Shown: positions 1 to 12,849 of the stretch, one piece after another | Position numbering within the stretch: position 1 is the first letter of the stretch | Layout of the letters: each line of letters opens with the position of its first letter | NCBI RefSeq assembly: GCF_029227915.1 | Contig: NC_079884.1 | Location: 23,810,001 to 23,870,000 of the forward strand | Origin: Hydractinia symbiolongicarpus | Taxonomy: Eukaryota > Cnidaria > Hydrozoa > Anthoathecata > Hydractiniidae | Direction: 5' to 3' | DNA length: 60,000 nt | The notes under the pieces: generated by a model | The model's input: the letters and a program-made list of their open reading frames with translations, nothing else | What the model was told of the DNA's origin: nothing | The model's database searches: none | Translations under genes and position numbers: made by a program

Positions 1-3000
1 TTTTTATTGTTGTTGTTGTTTTTGCTTTTGTTACGGTTGTTGTTGTTGTTTTTGATCCATCATCTTATGTAGGATTGGGAAGAATTTAAAACATTTTTGT
101 TATACTTTTCCTATCCTATTGATCATCCGTGTAAATTTATTGGAAGAAAAATAAGAATAAGAATGATGCACCAATCTTTGGGATGTTCTTTTCATGATTG
201 GTTGCAATATTTACAAAAATTAAAGATGCAAGAACTAGTAAAATTGACTTGCCCACTTGACCGTATTTTAAACAAAAAAAAAAAAAAAAAAATGCGAACT
301 ACACCAAATTAAAAGTTTTCTGCAGTTTCAAAACATTGATAAATTCTAATACTACAAAAACTTCGTAAACTTCTTAATGATAAAAAATAACTCTTGTAAA
401 ACGTGGATTAAGTATCACGTAAAGTACTTGGTGACAACGAGAACTAGCATATTTATTTAACAGTATGCTCGACATAAAAAATGTTTTTTAAAGTCAAGTA
501 AGCAATTTTGAAGTCTTTCAATTATGTTTAGCCTATTTTTACAACTTCTGCTTTCACGATTATTCCTATAAATGATACACATATTTTGATCCGTATATAA
601 AGCTCTGTGGTTTTAAAGATATGGTATAATACGGCTCCCAACGTTATGTAGTAGTTTGTCACGCAATTTTACTCACAAAAATATTCAGTTTACACTTGTA
701 TATTTCCTTGACGAAATGTCGCATCTCTTGCATTAAGTTTGAAATACTTTTCTAAGCTTGCCAAACCCTAATTTGCTCCTAAAATTGGGCCTTGTACACG
801 TTCATATGTAGAGTAATTTGTATAAGCTTTTGTTAAACTTCAAGATGATTAAATAAAAAAAAAATTGCAAAGGTAATCGAACTACTTATCGCACAAAGAA
901 AAATATATTCAATTTTGCTACTGTTTTGACCCACCTTAGCGCTCCCTAATTTTTGTCAGTACTGTCTTTTTAACAGTGCCTAATATTATTCAAACGAATT
1001 TCAGGTCATACCTCACATCTCATGTAAACAAACAAAGCGTATTTACCATCTAGCAGGAGAGTATTGTTATTTCCTTTTTAAGGAATTATTAATCTTATCA
1101 ATGTGTCAAATACAAGTGCTGGAAAAAAATAAACGAAATCGTAGTAAACAAAAATGGTAAATAATAATATCAATAAGTAAATGATTGAAAGAATAATACA
1201 CATCTGCTTTTCCTTATTTATGTATTTTGCGGAGCAACAAAAACTCCATTTCCTATCGTAAATATAAAAAAGTATCAATGTTTGGTTTTTCTCCGCATTT
1301 AATCTTATTTAGTTATTTTGAGTTCGGCAACAAGCGTGGGGTGGAACTGGTGGTAATTTGCAGGTTAAACAGAGAAGTACCGAAGAGAAAAAAATAGTAT
1401 AAAAATTATAAAATGTGTAGGATGATATTTAAAAAAATGTAATCGCGTAAATTACAAATAACATTTCTGTTTAGTGTTTTAACTAACGTTTTGTCAATGT
1501 TGAAGTGAAGTTATATTTGTTATGTAGAAAAGGAAGTCAACAAAATCATTGCAGAATCGAAATTGCAGCATAAACACGAGATGGTTGACACCACCATGGA
1601 ATCAACTTTTTTAGAAAAAGGAAATTAATTTTGCTCAAATGACCTTAAAACCTTCTCCGTTTTAGTTCTAGAAACGTCCCATGTGATGTAAAACGTCAAA
1701 CCAAAAAGATGGTTTTGTTTTGCCTATTAGTGTTGACGTCAAAACCTCACATAACTTTTCCGCTAAAAGCGTGAAGCCGGAATGAAGTAATAACCCAGTA
1801 TTTTGTAGTAAATTTCTCAATATCGTATTTGTTCGATTTACTTCCTTTTTTTGTTGACGGGTCATGTCCATGATGTCAAAAAAATAAACAGTGAACGAAC
1901 TTTTTCAAATATTCGAATCGAACAATAAAAATGAACGAAAATCAAACCACACCAATGATTGTAAACCCGAACAGTGGGTCTTACTTAAAAAGTTAGATTC
2001 ACATAACCACGTAATCGTGATTTGACCAGAGATGTAATTAAGGGATAACCTTTCTCATAAATGATTGAAATTTTTATGTCTGGAAGAGTCTGATTATAAT
2101 AGAGGGCGAGTTTAATAGCTTACCCATAGCAAACCCACTCGTTTTATTTGATCACGTACAACGGAACTGTGCTGTGGCTTAGTATCTAATTTGTGGTTTC
2201 GAAAAATATGAAATTATTTCTTGATACAACTAGGATTAATCAATGTCTCTAGCGCTCATTATTGATGATTTTTAGTTAATTTCAGAGACTGACAATCACA
2301 CCAATTCTTAAGGGTAGTCGATCTATAACAAATCTTTGATGCTATAAAAAATGATTTTTTTAAATAACAAAGACTATTTAGAAAACGAAAGCCACATGTA
2401 AATTTTTAGCGACTTTAGTGCAGTAACAGGCATTTACTCAATTTGCATTCAGTGCTGAAATCTAATCATATTAAAAAAAAAAATTGTGACACAATATTTT
2501 TTAGGATTTTTTGATAAACTAATAAAGTGAGCTTCATAACACTTTGTGACAGAAAACATCACATCTCGCGTGGTCACTTAAATGTTTATATCTCAAATGA
2601 CAGCTTTTTTATATAAATTTCAAATAAAATAAAATAACCTCAATTGATTATCCTAGTCTTCACTTTTTCTCTCCTAATTTTTAAAGGTCAAGTATCCCAT
2701 CAAGGGCTTGTTACAAAATCCTTCATTACTTTTAAACCTAAATAGGTCATCATTATTGTGTCCGAGGTCAATTAGTAAGCCCGGTACGACTAAAATTTAT
2801 CAGAATCCTGGCTTCCTTCCAATGAAATTTAGTTTTCAATACATTTTGACTGGCCCGGATGCAATACTAAGATCGAAATGTTGGCTACGTCATGTCTCAT
2901 GGGTTATCAATCTCGGAAAAATGTGGGTATTATTTCCGTGTTAAACACTCTTTCATATAAGACATTTTAAGACTTTTTGCAATATAAATTTAGTTTATGT

Positions 3001-3090
3001 TGTGGTAAATAAACTCACAGGGATTGACCTTATGTTTTATGAGGTTAACATCGGCCTATTATGACGGAGATAATCAGCCCCCTCGTTTGA
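1..3090. other. AT-rich spacer without a recognised gene
   Basis: I see no coding region that resembles a known family here. The short open frames lack good splice context or start on non-ATG codons. The first 55 bases are a TTG-rich microsatellite (repeated TTGTTG blocks with TTTTTG interruptions). The rest is AT-rich with A and T runs. Confidence 0.6.
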
Positions 3091-3096
3091 ATAGCA

Positions 3097-3105
3097 TATA
3101 TAAAG
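3097..3105 (+). promoter_or_regulatory. Candidate TATA box (TATATAAAG)
   Basis: TATATAAAG lies about 98 bases before an ATG at 3195 that opens a short frame ending in a GT splice donor. A start site near 3130 would be expected. An upstream ATG near 3133 opens an 18-codon frame that ends before the 3195 ATG. It is a plausible core promoter, but AT-rich DNA yields such matches by chance. Confidence 0.35.
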
Positions 3106-3194
3106 CGTGATTTTTGTCAGTAATAATCAATTGATGTTACTACCTTCAGATGAACAAAGAGTAAAGGAGGCAAAAAAAATTAAAGGTTAAGAGC

Positions 3195-3228
3195 ATGTCA
3201 GTGCTGGAAAATATTCTTTATAAGAAAG
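3195..3228 (+). CDS. Candidate first coding exon, possibly of the ARID gene
   Basis: ATG at 3195 opens 11 codons (MSVLENILYKK) plus one base, followed directly by GTGAGC, a good donor. The exon ends in phase 1. The ARID exon that carries the ATG at 9449 has a usable acceptor (ACATTAG) ending at 9434. From there the sequence reads in frame, in the matching phase, into that ATG. Splicing over about 6.2 kb would add 16 residues to the ARID protein, giving 529 aa. The phase match is seen in the sequence; the connection is inference. It could also be an unrelated or non-functional ATG. Confidence 0.3.
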
Positions 3229-6200
3229 GTGAGCATATTTGTTAATCACTTTTATCATAAGTTATCTTTATAGCAAGAGAAAGATGGCCAACTAAAACAA
3301 TGTTTTCACCTCTTTAAATTTCTATTCTGTTTACTTTAATCGGAGAAAAATTACGATGAAAAGTTTTTGCAAAATGAAAATTTGCGAATTTGTGATTCAT
3401 AAGTTTAAAAATTTCTATTTATGAAATAAAACGAAATGTCTAACAGCAAATGACCTGTTTTCTGTTTTTACCTTATGATGATATAAACAATGCAACAACA
3501 ACTTCTTCTTTGTGTCCATGCAGATGAAGTAGCTCACATAGTTAATGATAGAAAAGCAAAAAACCATTTTTAAAGACTATTGTCATTGGATTATTACTTC
3601 TACACTCGAAGCATCATCGCATCATTATTTATTTAATGCAAATATCATTCAGAGTTTTGAAGATATTTGACCACTCGAAAGTAAAAAATAGGTTTTAGAA
3701 CTAAACTTTTTATTAATAAAAATAATGGATAATCTTTTATTAATTGATGATTTGTAGTGAATAAACTCTCGCGAATAGTATTCACGAAATTCGAGGATAT
3801 TTTCTCAAATTAAAGTAATCAATCCACTAAAACGAACTTTTAATTCCAACTAAAACTTTTCTGTCTCTTTCAAATTAAGGCATTTTTGAAAATGATGTGT
3901 CTCGTTAACGTTGAAACGAATGGTTGTTATTGTTGTTGTTTTTGTTGTCACTGTTGTTTTTGTTTTTGTTGTTATTGTTGTTATTGTTGCCTTAATGTTT
4001 TTATTTTATGCTTTTAATTTAAATTTTGTTGCGAAAGTTTAAAACATAGTTGTAGCTAAATACATTAAAAAGTTAAGGCTATAAAATTTTTATCAAGGTA
4101 AAAATATAGAACATTTTGCTGCCCAAAACAACTTACAGTTTAGACAAACGTTTATTATTAATGTATGACAATTTGTTCCATACATAACTTTATCCCTTTC
4201 CCACCGACTTAATTGAGCAGAATTGTATATATTAGGCACCCACTTTACCTTGCTACATTGCGACGTTGTTACAAAATTAAACTCGTGGGCTCATATCTCC
4301 TGTGATTACCAAAACACAGTTAGAAAATTATACTCGTGGGATCGCATCTTAACTGGCGACGTTGATTACACATTTATTGTACATAATAAACATGACAGTT
4401 TTTTTCTCATTTTGGACGTTACATTTGTCACTTGTATGAAAAATAGCATCAGAGACACAATACAAGGGGAAAGGAGGTGCTTTTAAATGCTGACCGACTC
4501 TAGTTTAAAAGTTACATTTTACTATAATGACTTACGGACATGTACTTTCTGACAGGATCAACAGGGAAATGACAAAAATAACAACTTAAAGTGCAAATTA
4601 GGTTCAATTGCATTGTGCACCTAGAAATACTCCATAAAGTAAACATTGATAAGTTAGACGAAAACATTTAGTAAATTCTGGACTTTAATAGACTCTTTTC
4701 TGGTTTAAAAAGCACGAAATGGTCAGTCAAATGTATCTTTAAAGACAAAGGACGAGAAGGAAATATGATAGGTCAAATTTGTCGCTGTAAAATAATCATG
4801 GAAAATTGGGGTATAAATGAAGTCAAAAGTCAAAAGATCACTTCCTCTCTGAAATTTCATTTTATTTATCATGTCTCCGAATGAAAGAAAGGCAAATTTA
4901 TTATCTTTTTTTATTAACTTCAAAATACGTGCCTGACAAAAATATTTGCTTAGAATGGCAAAAACAGTTTGTAGTATGATCACAGCAGTAAGAAAATTAC
5001 AAAGCGTGATGCTTTATAATAGTTAACTTAAATAAATCCTATTGAATTTCGGGTTTTTTAAGGTATCTTTACGACTCGGGGTCATTGTTACCTACCACTG
5101 ATATGGTCATTTCAACATTTAGCATTATTGAACTTATCTAGCCAATAAAATCTGATATGACTTCATATCAAACTTCGCATTGCTTTATTGTAATTTACAG
5201 TCTAGAAAACCGATTTAGCTGGCACAATTAAGACGGAAGCACAAATATATTCGTTGCCTATAAAATTGGGTAAGGGATTTTATTTCTTTTTAAACTCAAC
5301 AAACAATTTAGACTTAAGATATTTAATTACCAAGGTTCATTAAAATATTATTCTCTTATAATTTCAAGTAGTACAATCGTTATGAAGTACTTATGATTTA
5401 CCTCAATATGCAAGTATTGACGTCTCAAAATGGGAAACTAATTATTGACGCTGATCGGCGATTCGTACATGCATCGGTTAGCAGTTTGCCTTTTTTACAA
5501 TTTTTTTCTAGGAATTAATCAGAAACGAAATTGCATCCAAATAAGTTGTCACTTTTAGCAATATCAGCTTAAAGTAAAAACCTCCCAAAACGAAACAAAA
5601 AATTCCGATTAAATTATCGTCTCCACTTCAATAGTACTTTCTGCTACAATTTGTGACGATCTGTCACTTACAAAGAGTACCGAAGTGTCCAAGGTTAAAC
5701 AAAGCAGTTTTGATTACTTGACATTATTAATGCCCCATCATTATTATCAAGGAGACTTTCATTTGAAAATAGGCCAGAGTATTTTTTTTCCTCTTGTAAA
5801 TGTTTTAATCTGTCATGAAGTACTGTAAGGTTGCATTAAAGAAAAGTAATTCTTGCATCTCTACATTCTAACGTTCTCATTGTAAAGATCCACTCTTTAA
5901 AAATCTCTAAAAAATAAGACACCACACATGTATTTGCTGTATTAAAGGGGATACTTCTTCTCATTATTTACACTTGTTTTATTTTTAAAAGAAAGAAAGT
6001 AATAAAAAAATTTACGTTCAAAATTCACTACTCAGGGATCTATATTTTTGTTTCCATATTATGGCAGTGTCCTCATTGTCATTTTGCACTTGCATAGTAG
6101 CGACAATATCCTCGAGATATCATTCTACGCAGATGTAATCATCTATTTAAATTAAACATTCAACTATCTTGAAGTTATCAAACACTTTTGCAATATCTCA

Positions 6201-9200
6201 ACATTAACAAGTCAAATTATCAAAAGGTCATAGCCTAACGGATGCTGCAAACGATATGCTTATAACTTTGATTATTTTTGTACAGTATAATAGGGAAATA
6301 ATTACGTATTATCATATATTCTTAGTTATCAACGAAAGATTAAACAGTTTAAACATGCACGTAACTGTTTCCTACTAAACAACATTTCACTCCATACATT
6401 CAAACAAAAATTATCGTAATAACATATGTGATTGTATACTTGATAACAGAATCATATTTAATTTTGATGTTTTATAAGGTTACCTTTTGGCAAGTTTTTT
6501 TGTGTGGCACGCAAGTTTAGGTGTTAAAAAAATTCTTACAATGACTTTCCAAATATTTAACATTGACAATTTCTGCATTTCGTATACCTTTTTATATCGA
6601 GGTAAAATTTAAGAACAACTTTAGCCCTAAGTGGATTCTTGTTAACAACACAAGCGACTGTATATGCGGCAGATTTCGAATAAATAAATAGTAAATGATT
6701 TTAGTAAAATAATTCTCGAAAAAAATATTCAAAAAGTTGTTTTGATGAAGTAAAAATTTCGGAAAATAAACTCTGACCTTATTAAATATTTTTTGCAGTT
6801 AAAACAATAGGTGCATGACACCAAATGGACATCTATATATCACAACGTCTCCTTAACGTCGTTAATTACATTCGATGTTGATATTTACAGTACAATTTTG
6901 TAATGTTTTTTGTTTTTCGTTTCTCCTTTAATTGGCAAATTCAGCACATTCAGTTAATAAAGAGATACATTGCAACCATTATGAACACTATTGGGGACAG
7001 TATGAACTAGCAATCACAAAATCTTTTCAGATAAATAGTTGAATAGTGGAATTTTTGCCAAAAAGTTAACGATATATACAGGTTAATTTCGATTAATGTC
7101 AAGTTTGAAAATAATTGCAGAATGAAACATTTTTTTATATTTTACATGATAATGTAAATAGACATTTCTAAGGAAGCATTATGGCTATGACTTTTTAAAG
7201 GTCTCTGGTTCGAAGAATTTTTACGAATGATGGCTTTTCGGAGATTTATTTTCGCGAATGGACACACGAAAAATTTCGATAATGTTAAGGTCGTCAGGGT
7301 GCAACAAATTTTCATTACCATCAAACTTTACCGATATTATAACCAAATTTGTCTAAAACTTTTAGTGACGCCTGACAAAGCAGGAAACCCTGAAAACATC
7401 AGAAACTTCTTAATTAAGACAATACCTCGATGATACGAGTGCTGTTAAAGGGAATTTGAAAATTTGCGAAACGTCAATAGGAAATTTTAAAAATTAAGTA
7501 AATTTTAAATTGATGACATGTTCCTAGGGAAATGTAGGCGTGGGTATAAAAGTTGACAAGACTTCTTAAATGACATCCTCACTTCACAAATATTTTTTTT
7601 GCGTTCGTTTAAGAAAGTTCTAAAGGTACGAAATTCTTTTGATATTTGTGAATTTTTTCAGATTCTTTCGATGCACAATGAAAAGAATGTATTTTTATAT
7701 TTGCAACTTGCAAAAAAAATCTCATATAGTTTGCACACTTCAAATCTAGCTTGTAAAACAAAAACAGAGACTATACTTTCAACGCTTAAAAATTTATTTA
7801 TTTTTTTGTATTATCGTATCATAATTTATTTTTTGGTCATTGTATGGAAGATCATAATCCACGTTTTTTTCCCCTTTTATACAATATCTTTTTAATTTTT
7901 TAATTTTTTATAAGCTAGTCTCAAAATTTAATTGCGATTTGCACTCTACGTCATACTAAAACAAAAAAATAGTTCTGTAGTGAATATAATTTTTATAGCC
8001 TTGAAGTAAAAATAAAACAAAAACAGATAGAGCTTATGAGCGTTTGGTGTAAAATTATTTAGTTAGAATAACTCTAGAAATGTGCTTTTAAAATTTTAAT
8101 TTACATTTGCGTAACAATTTCACAATTTGACAGCGATTACAGAAGTTTCCAAAGCAAAGTACAAACATTTTAATTTCGATATTAATAATCTTTTTATTTT
8201 ATTTTGTAATATTTTTTTAAATATGTTTGAATTTGCCATTTCTTTGATAAGCTGTTTTGTTCCAAAACAATAAAGTACATTTTGTTACAAAAAACTTTAT
8301 AAAATACTTGTGATTAATTATCGTGTTAAACGAACAAAAAGAAAGTAATTTAGAACATAATCACAAAAGAGGAAGGAACACATTCAAATTTTTAAAATCA
8401 AAGTTCACAACATCCTTCAATCCCCTCATGTCTTTCACTTTCTGTACCCTATCATGAAATGTTGTCCATTTAAATCACGCGGTTGATGACATCAACCAAT
8501 TATGGAATTACTTTCTATCATTTGATGATTATTGTATTGCAAGACTTACAAAGTGTTGACTTAATAACATTTCCATGAAGAAATTAGAACTTTCGAATCC
8601 ATTTAAAAAAATGAAGATTTGCAATGAACTTGAGAGTATCACTTTTTCATGATCTGTATTGTTTGCATAGCTTCAGTTGTAGTTATATTTCTAATAGGTC
8701 AAAGGTTAATGCGTAACTATCGAGCCGTGACTCTTTGAATGTTTAATAATAAAGTTACTAGAGTAAGTCTATCTCAGTTGAATATTTTTTATAACCAACT
8801 AAGTTAGCACAAAGATGTTGTGAAAGGATATGTAGAAATGTGCAAGCGCGATGCTTTAATTCTTGGATACTAATTATTTGAATTCTAAACGTTCAGTCAC
8901 GTCTGAGGAAGCAAATTATACTTTAAATGAAATATGCATAACAGTTTGTATCGATGTGGGTTGTTTAACATGGTTATGCATGCAGTTTGCGTTTTTTTGT
9001 TAATTGGTTATAATTGTATTTTTGTCTTTCAAACGTGATGATATAAGTTGTAATTTTGTAGCTGTGTATGTATTTCGTTTACATGTATTTAAAATTTTAA
9101 AAATTTCAAAATGTTAGGGTATATATTTATAACTTCATAGTCATCAAGTATAATCTTTATTATACTTTGATAAATTTCTATAAAATGCCACGCAGATTAA

Positions 9201-9434
9201 GTGGTTTTCCAAACAAAACATTTCTGATTGTTTATGACTTTCTTTTGTATATTTTTGATCAGAAGATACGCATAAGGTTGAAAGGTGAAATTTTGATAAT
9301 TAGTGGTTGTCTATAAATTCATATAATCAATAATTAAATCTATTAATGCATCGCCAATGATCCTATATATCAATATTTTCTGTAGCAGCAATTAACCCAC
9401 GATAATAGAAGTATTTCTTTAATAAACACATTAG
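3229..9434. other. AT-rich spacer or very long first intron
   Basis: No recognisable gene. At 3919-3990 there is an imperfect TTG/TTTTTG/TTATTG microsatellite like the one at the left edge of the window. The open frames at 4223-4486 and 7599-7895 resemble no family I know and look like chance frames in AT-rich DNA. Confidence 0.5.
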
Positions 9435-9448
9435 GTTTACTGACAAAC

Positions 9449-12400
9449 ATGGATGAAATGACTCAACACGATTATCCATCTCCATCTTCTACAATTGGTA
9501 AGATCTACGGCGGAGAAAAATACAAAATGAGCCAGTATGGTTTGACTGAATATCACTCAATGCCTTCAATTCGTTCATATGAATCTTTGAGAGTTGGGCA
9601 AGAAAGACGAGATTTGAAAAGCCTTGAACATGGTCGAAAAGTGTGGTATTTAGGCGAGACTATTAAAAAGGTATGAATTGGAATTAACAGTAACAAAACA
9701 TAAATTTTTCTTATTTATTCTATTTAATTCAAAAAGAATTCTCAAAGTGTTATAGTTTTTGCAAAAGGTAGATAAGAGAAAACGCTGTCTGTAAAATGAA
9801 GGAAACATAACAGTGGAGAAACTTTAAAAATAATTTAACGTATTGAAAAAAAACAATGTATATTTTTCGAGACCGCTTTAAAACAGAGGCAAGTTAATCC
9901 ATTTCTGTATGGAAACTGATTTCGCTTTACAATTTTCCTAAGCTAAAACGTCAGGTACAGTATGAATATTCACGAGTCATAACAAAAACAGACAACTAAA
10001 CATTTTAATATTTTTTAAAGCTGTGCCTTGACTTAAAATAGGGAAATTTATTTTTTAAGGAGGGTTTATGATTAAAAACAACTTATACTTTTCTGAGTGT
10101 TAACCATGTGACTTCTTTTAGCTGTATGACTTGGACCAAAACCCCGGAAGAAAATTGTTTCTGGACGAATACTTTGCATTTATGAAGGCAAGAGGTAAAA
10201 AAACAACGAAACTTGATTTTTGTCTCTTATAAGTTTTATTCCTTTCTCTATGTTTATGTATGTATTTATGACGCTTTAGGTGCGACAGTGTCAAAGGTTC
10301 CTGTTGTTGCTAAGTTACCGCTGGATTTGTTTCGTTTATATCACGTGGTACAGAAGTTAGGAGGCTTTGCACAAGTAAGTTTATTCTCTTACTGTTTAAT
10401 TTAATGATTTCTTTAAGATTCACGCAATCTTTAATGCAGATGCAATGGTTAACAGTAAAGGTTGATAATTTATGTATCAAAACATGACTAAAAGAAACTT
10501 TAACTCTGCCAAGTATATTATTAAAAAAAACGTAAACAAATTCATGATCTGCAAAATAATTGTTATGGTTATTATCGCCTTATAGCTAATCGTTTCATGT
10601 TAGAAAAGCGTGTATTATATAATGTCAAGTCTGACGAAAGTCAGTTTACTTGTTTAGTATATTCACATGTATTGCTGCTTTGTCATGCAGCTCCAAGATG
10701 ACATTGCGAATCAATGTGAACAAACAATATATGAAATTCGAGACGTGATATAATTTAAACATAACGAGGAAAACACTACCACGATTATTATTTATTTGGC
10801 AAGGAGGTTTAATAAAATCGCAATTAAAACGTTATTTCCACTAATATGAATTTAATGCAACAGTGGAAGTTTGTTTTAAAGTTGTTGCCACACTATGACA
10901 TCTCGCGCTCCGCAACTTTTGTTTGGTGAAGAAGGATGGTGACATCATAAATTCATTATGTATTGATTTTAACAGGTTGTCAAAAAAAGAAAATGGAGCA
11001 GAGTTGTGAGAGAACTGGACTTACCTTCGTCCATCACAAGTGCTGCTTTCACACTCAGAACGCAGTAAGTACACTTTTAAAATATCATGACAATAAATGA
11101 GAGTGTGTGTGTGTGAGAGAGAGTGTGGAAGAAGGGGGAAAGTGGTCCAACTATTTTCTTGAGGGATAATGTTTACAGATAACCAGTATATTAATGCATT
11201 CATGACAAGTAATTTATCGCAAGACGACGCTATTCTTCCGACGTAAACAAATCACTATATCATAACAATGTATAGTTTATCAGTTTTTCATCATGATGGT
11301 CAGAGAAGCAACGTATGAGGTGTTTTATTTCCTTTCTGGATAATTTAATTTAAATATTCACTCCCGGGAGCATTAAATTCATATTACGCGGTAATCCGTA
11401 ATAAGATTTAGAATAAGTAAAGTTATTTAAACTTATTATGTTTAAGTTATGAGATATTGAGCAGCGTTAAATATGTATTACCGACCGTTAAAACTCCACT
11501 AACGCGTGTATCTTTGTTACATATACGTTTTCTTTTTTGCAGATATATGCGCTTGTTATACCCATACGAATGTGAGAAGAAAGGAATACCAAGCAATTTT
11601 TTATATTATGAAGATGAAGTTGGATGGAGTCCCGAGTCGAGTAAACTTTCTGAACATCACTACGATGTCAATAGTCGTCCACCGAAACTGTTACGAGAGG
11701 ATAAACATTCGTCATATCAAAAGGAACCAAGATATCACTCTAAGCCTGAGTCATCTTATGTTGAACTTTCTTCGCAATCCGAGGATAACATTCGCTCGAA
11801 ATTGAGGGAAGAGATTGGTTTTAAACGGAAATATGAATCCCCTGCAAGTCCTTCTGCTAAACGTGCCAAAAGCGAAGAGTTAGATAGAGATATATACGAG
11901 GCTTCTAATGTACAGGTATGTGAACTGAAATGGTTAAATTTCTGCTTAAATTTCAAATGCCTTTCATACAAGCTTTTGTATTAGAAAAACAATTTCAGTC
12001 TTAGTAAATTACAAAGGTTATTTATGCAAATTTCTTTGTAGGTAACCAGACCACAATCATTTGACAATACATTATTATCAAATCGACCCATGATTTACAA
12101 TGTAATTGAAGATAGACGACGCTATTCAGATAGCGACCCTGTTAAAAAGGAAAGAGTTACTCCTACAGAGGAAAAGCCAACTGAAGAGGATATAGTACGA
12201 GAATCTGAAAGAGATATGCTAGAGAAGGAAAACTTTCAAGACGAGGAAAGATACCAATACAAAAGAATGATTTTTTCTGAAGAAGACAAAAATTACAAAG
12301 ACTTTGTTTATCCGTCGTTTACCTATCAAGAAAAACATAGTAATTCACATCCAAGAGATTGCAGAGATTGCATCGTGAGCCAAAGCTCGCCTGAACCTGT

Positions 12401-12731
12401 GAGAGTACAGAGTGTTCTCGAAAATACGCGTGTGAAGTCCCACATGTTGCACAGACAACCACATAATGGTGAATATTATCCCGATTCCAGAGCTCGATCC
12501 CACTTAAGCAGATCTTTAGACGAGAGAAGTTTTTCAGGAGAGCGAAGTATGTACAAAAGAAAATTTGTTAATTATTATAGACCTTCTGTAAAGAACGTTA
12601 GACTGTCAACAAATCCAAGTGAAATGAATATTACAATTGAAGAACGAACTGAGACAGCTATGGCCTTGTCAATTGTTGTTAATGGTATCAAGTATACAGG
12701 TACATTGCTGTCAAATATTCAGCGACCATGA
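9449..12731 (+). CDS. ARID3/Bright/Dead-ringer-like DNA-binding protein, six exons
   Basis: Predicted transcription factor binding AT-rich DNA in the nucleus. Exons: 9449-9670, 10122-10194, 10280-10374, 10976-11064, 11543-11915, 12042-12731; all have GT/AG borders and the phases agree, giving 513 aa. Residues about 70-175 form the ARID: LYDLDQNPGRKLFLDEYF, VSKVPVVAKLPLDLF, LGGFAQVVKKRKW, DLPSSITSAAFTLRTQYM and LYPYECEKKG match the extended ARID of the ARID3 group closely. A charged, Ser-rich middle follows (residues about 190-470). The C-terminus (ALSIVVNGIKYTGTLL, about 492-507) matches the end of the REKLES region, which mediates oligomerisation and shuttling in ARID3 proteins. Having both domains separates it from the other ARID subfamilies. 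The start is a true ATG, but an upstream exon at 3195 could add 16 residues. Vertebrate ARID3A is near 590 aa, so this is a compact version. Confidence 0.93.
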
Positions 12732-12797
12732 AAGTTATATTTATATTTTTAATTGTTATTCGATTTTGTTATTATATAAAGCATGTTTAAATGCGTA

Positions 12798-12803
12798 AAT
12801 AAA
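12798..12803 (+). promoter_or_regulatory. Poly(A) signal of the ARID gene
   Basis: AATAAA lies 67 bases after the TGA of the ARID3-like gene, in an AT-rich 3' region. This gives a short 3' UTR. Confidence 0.7.
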
Positions 12804-12849
12804 ATCCTTCAGTAAATTTATTTCTTTTCCATTCAGTATCCTCGCTTGT

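Noticed and set aside
7599-7895. Plus-strand 98-codon frame
   Set aside because: Non-ATG start and AT-driven, hydrophobic low-complexity end; no family resemblance.
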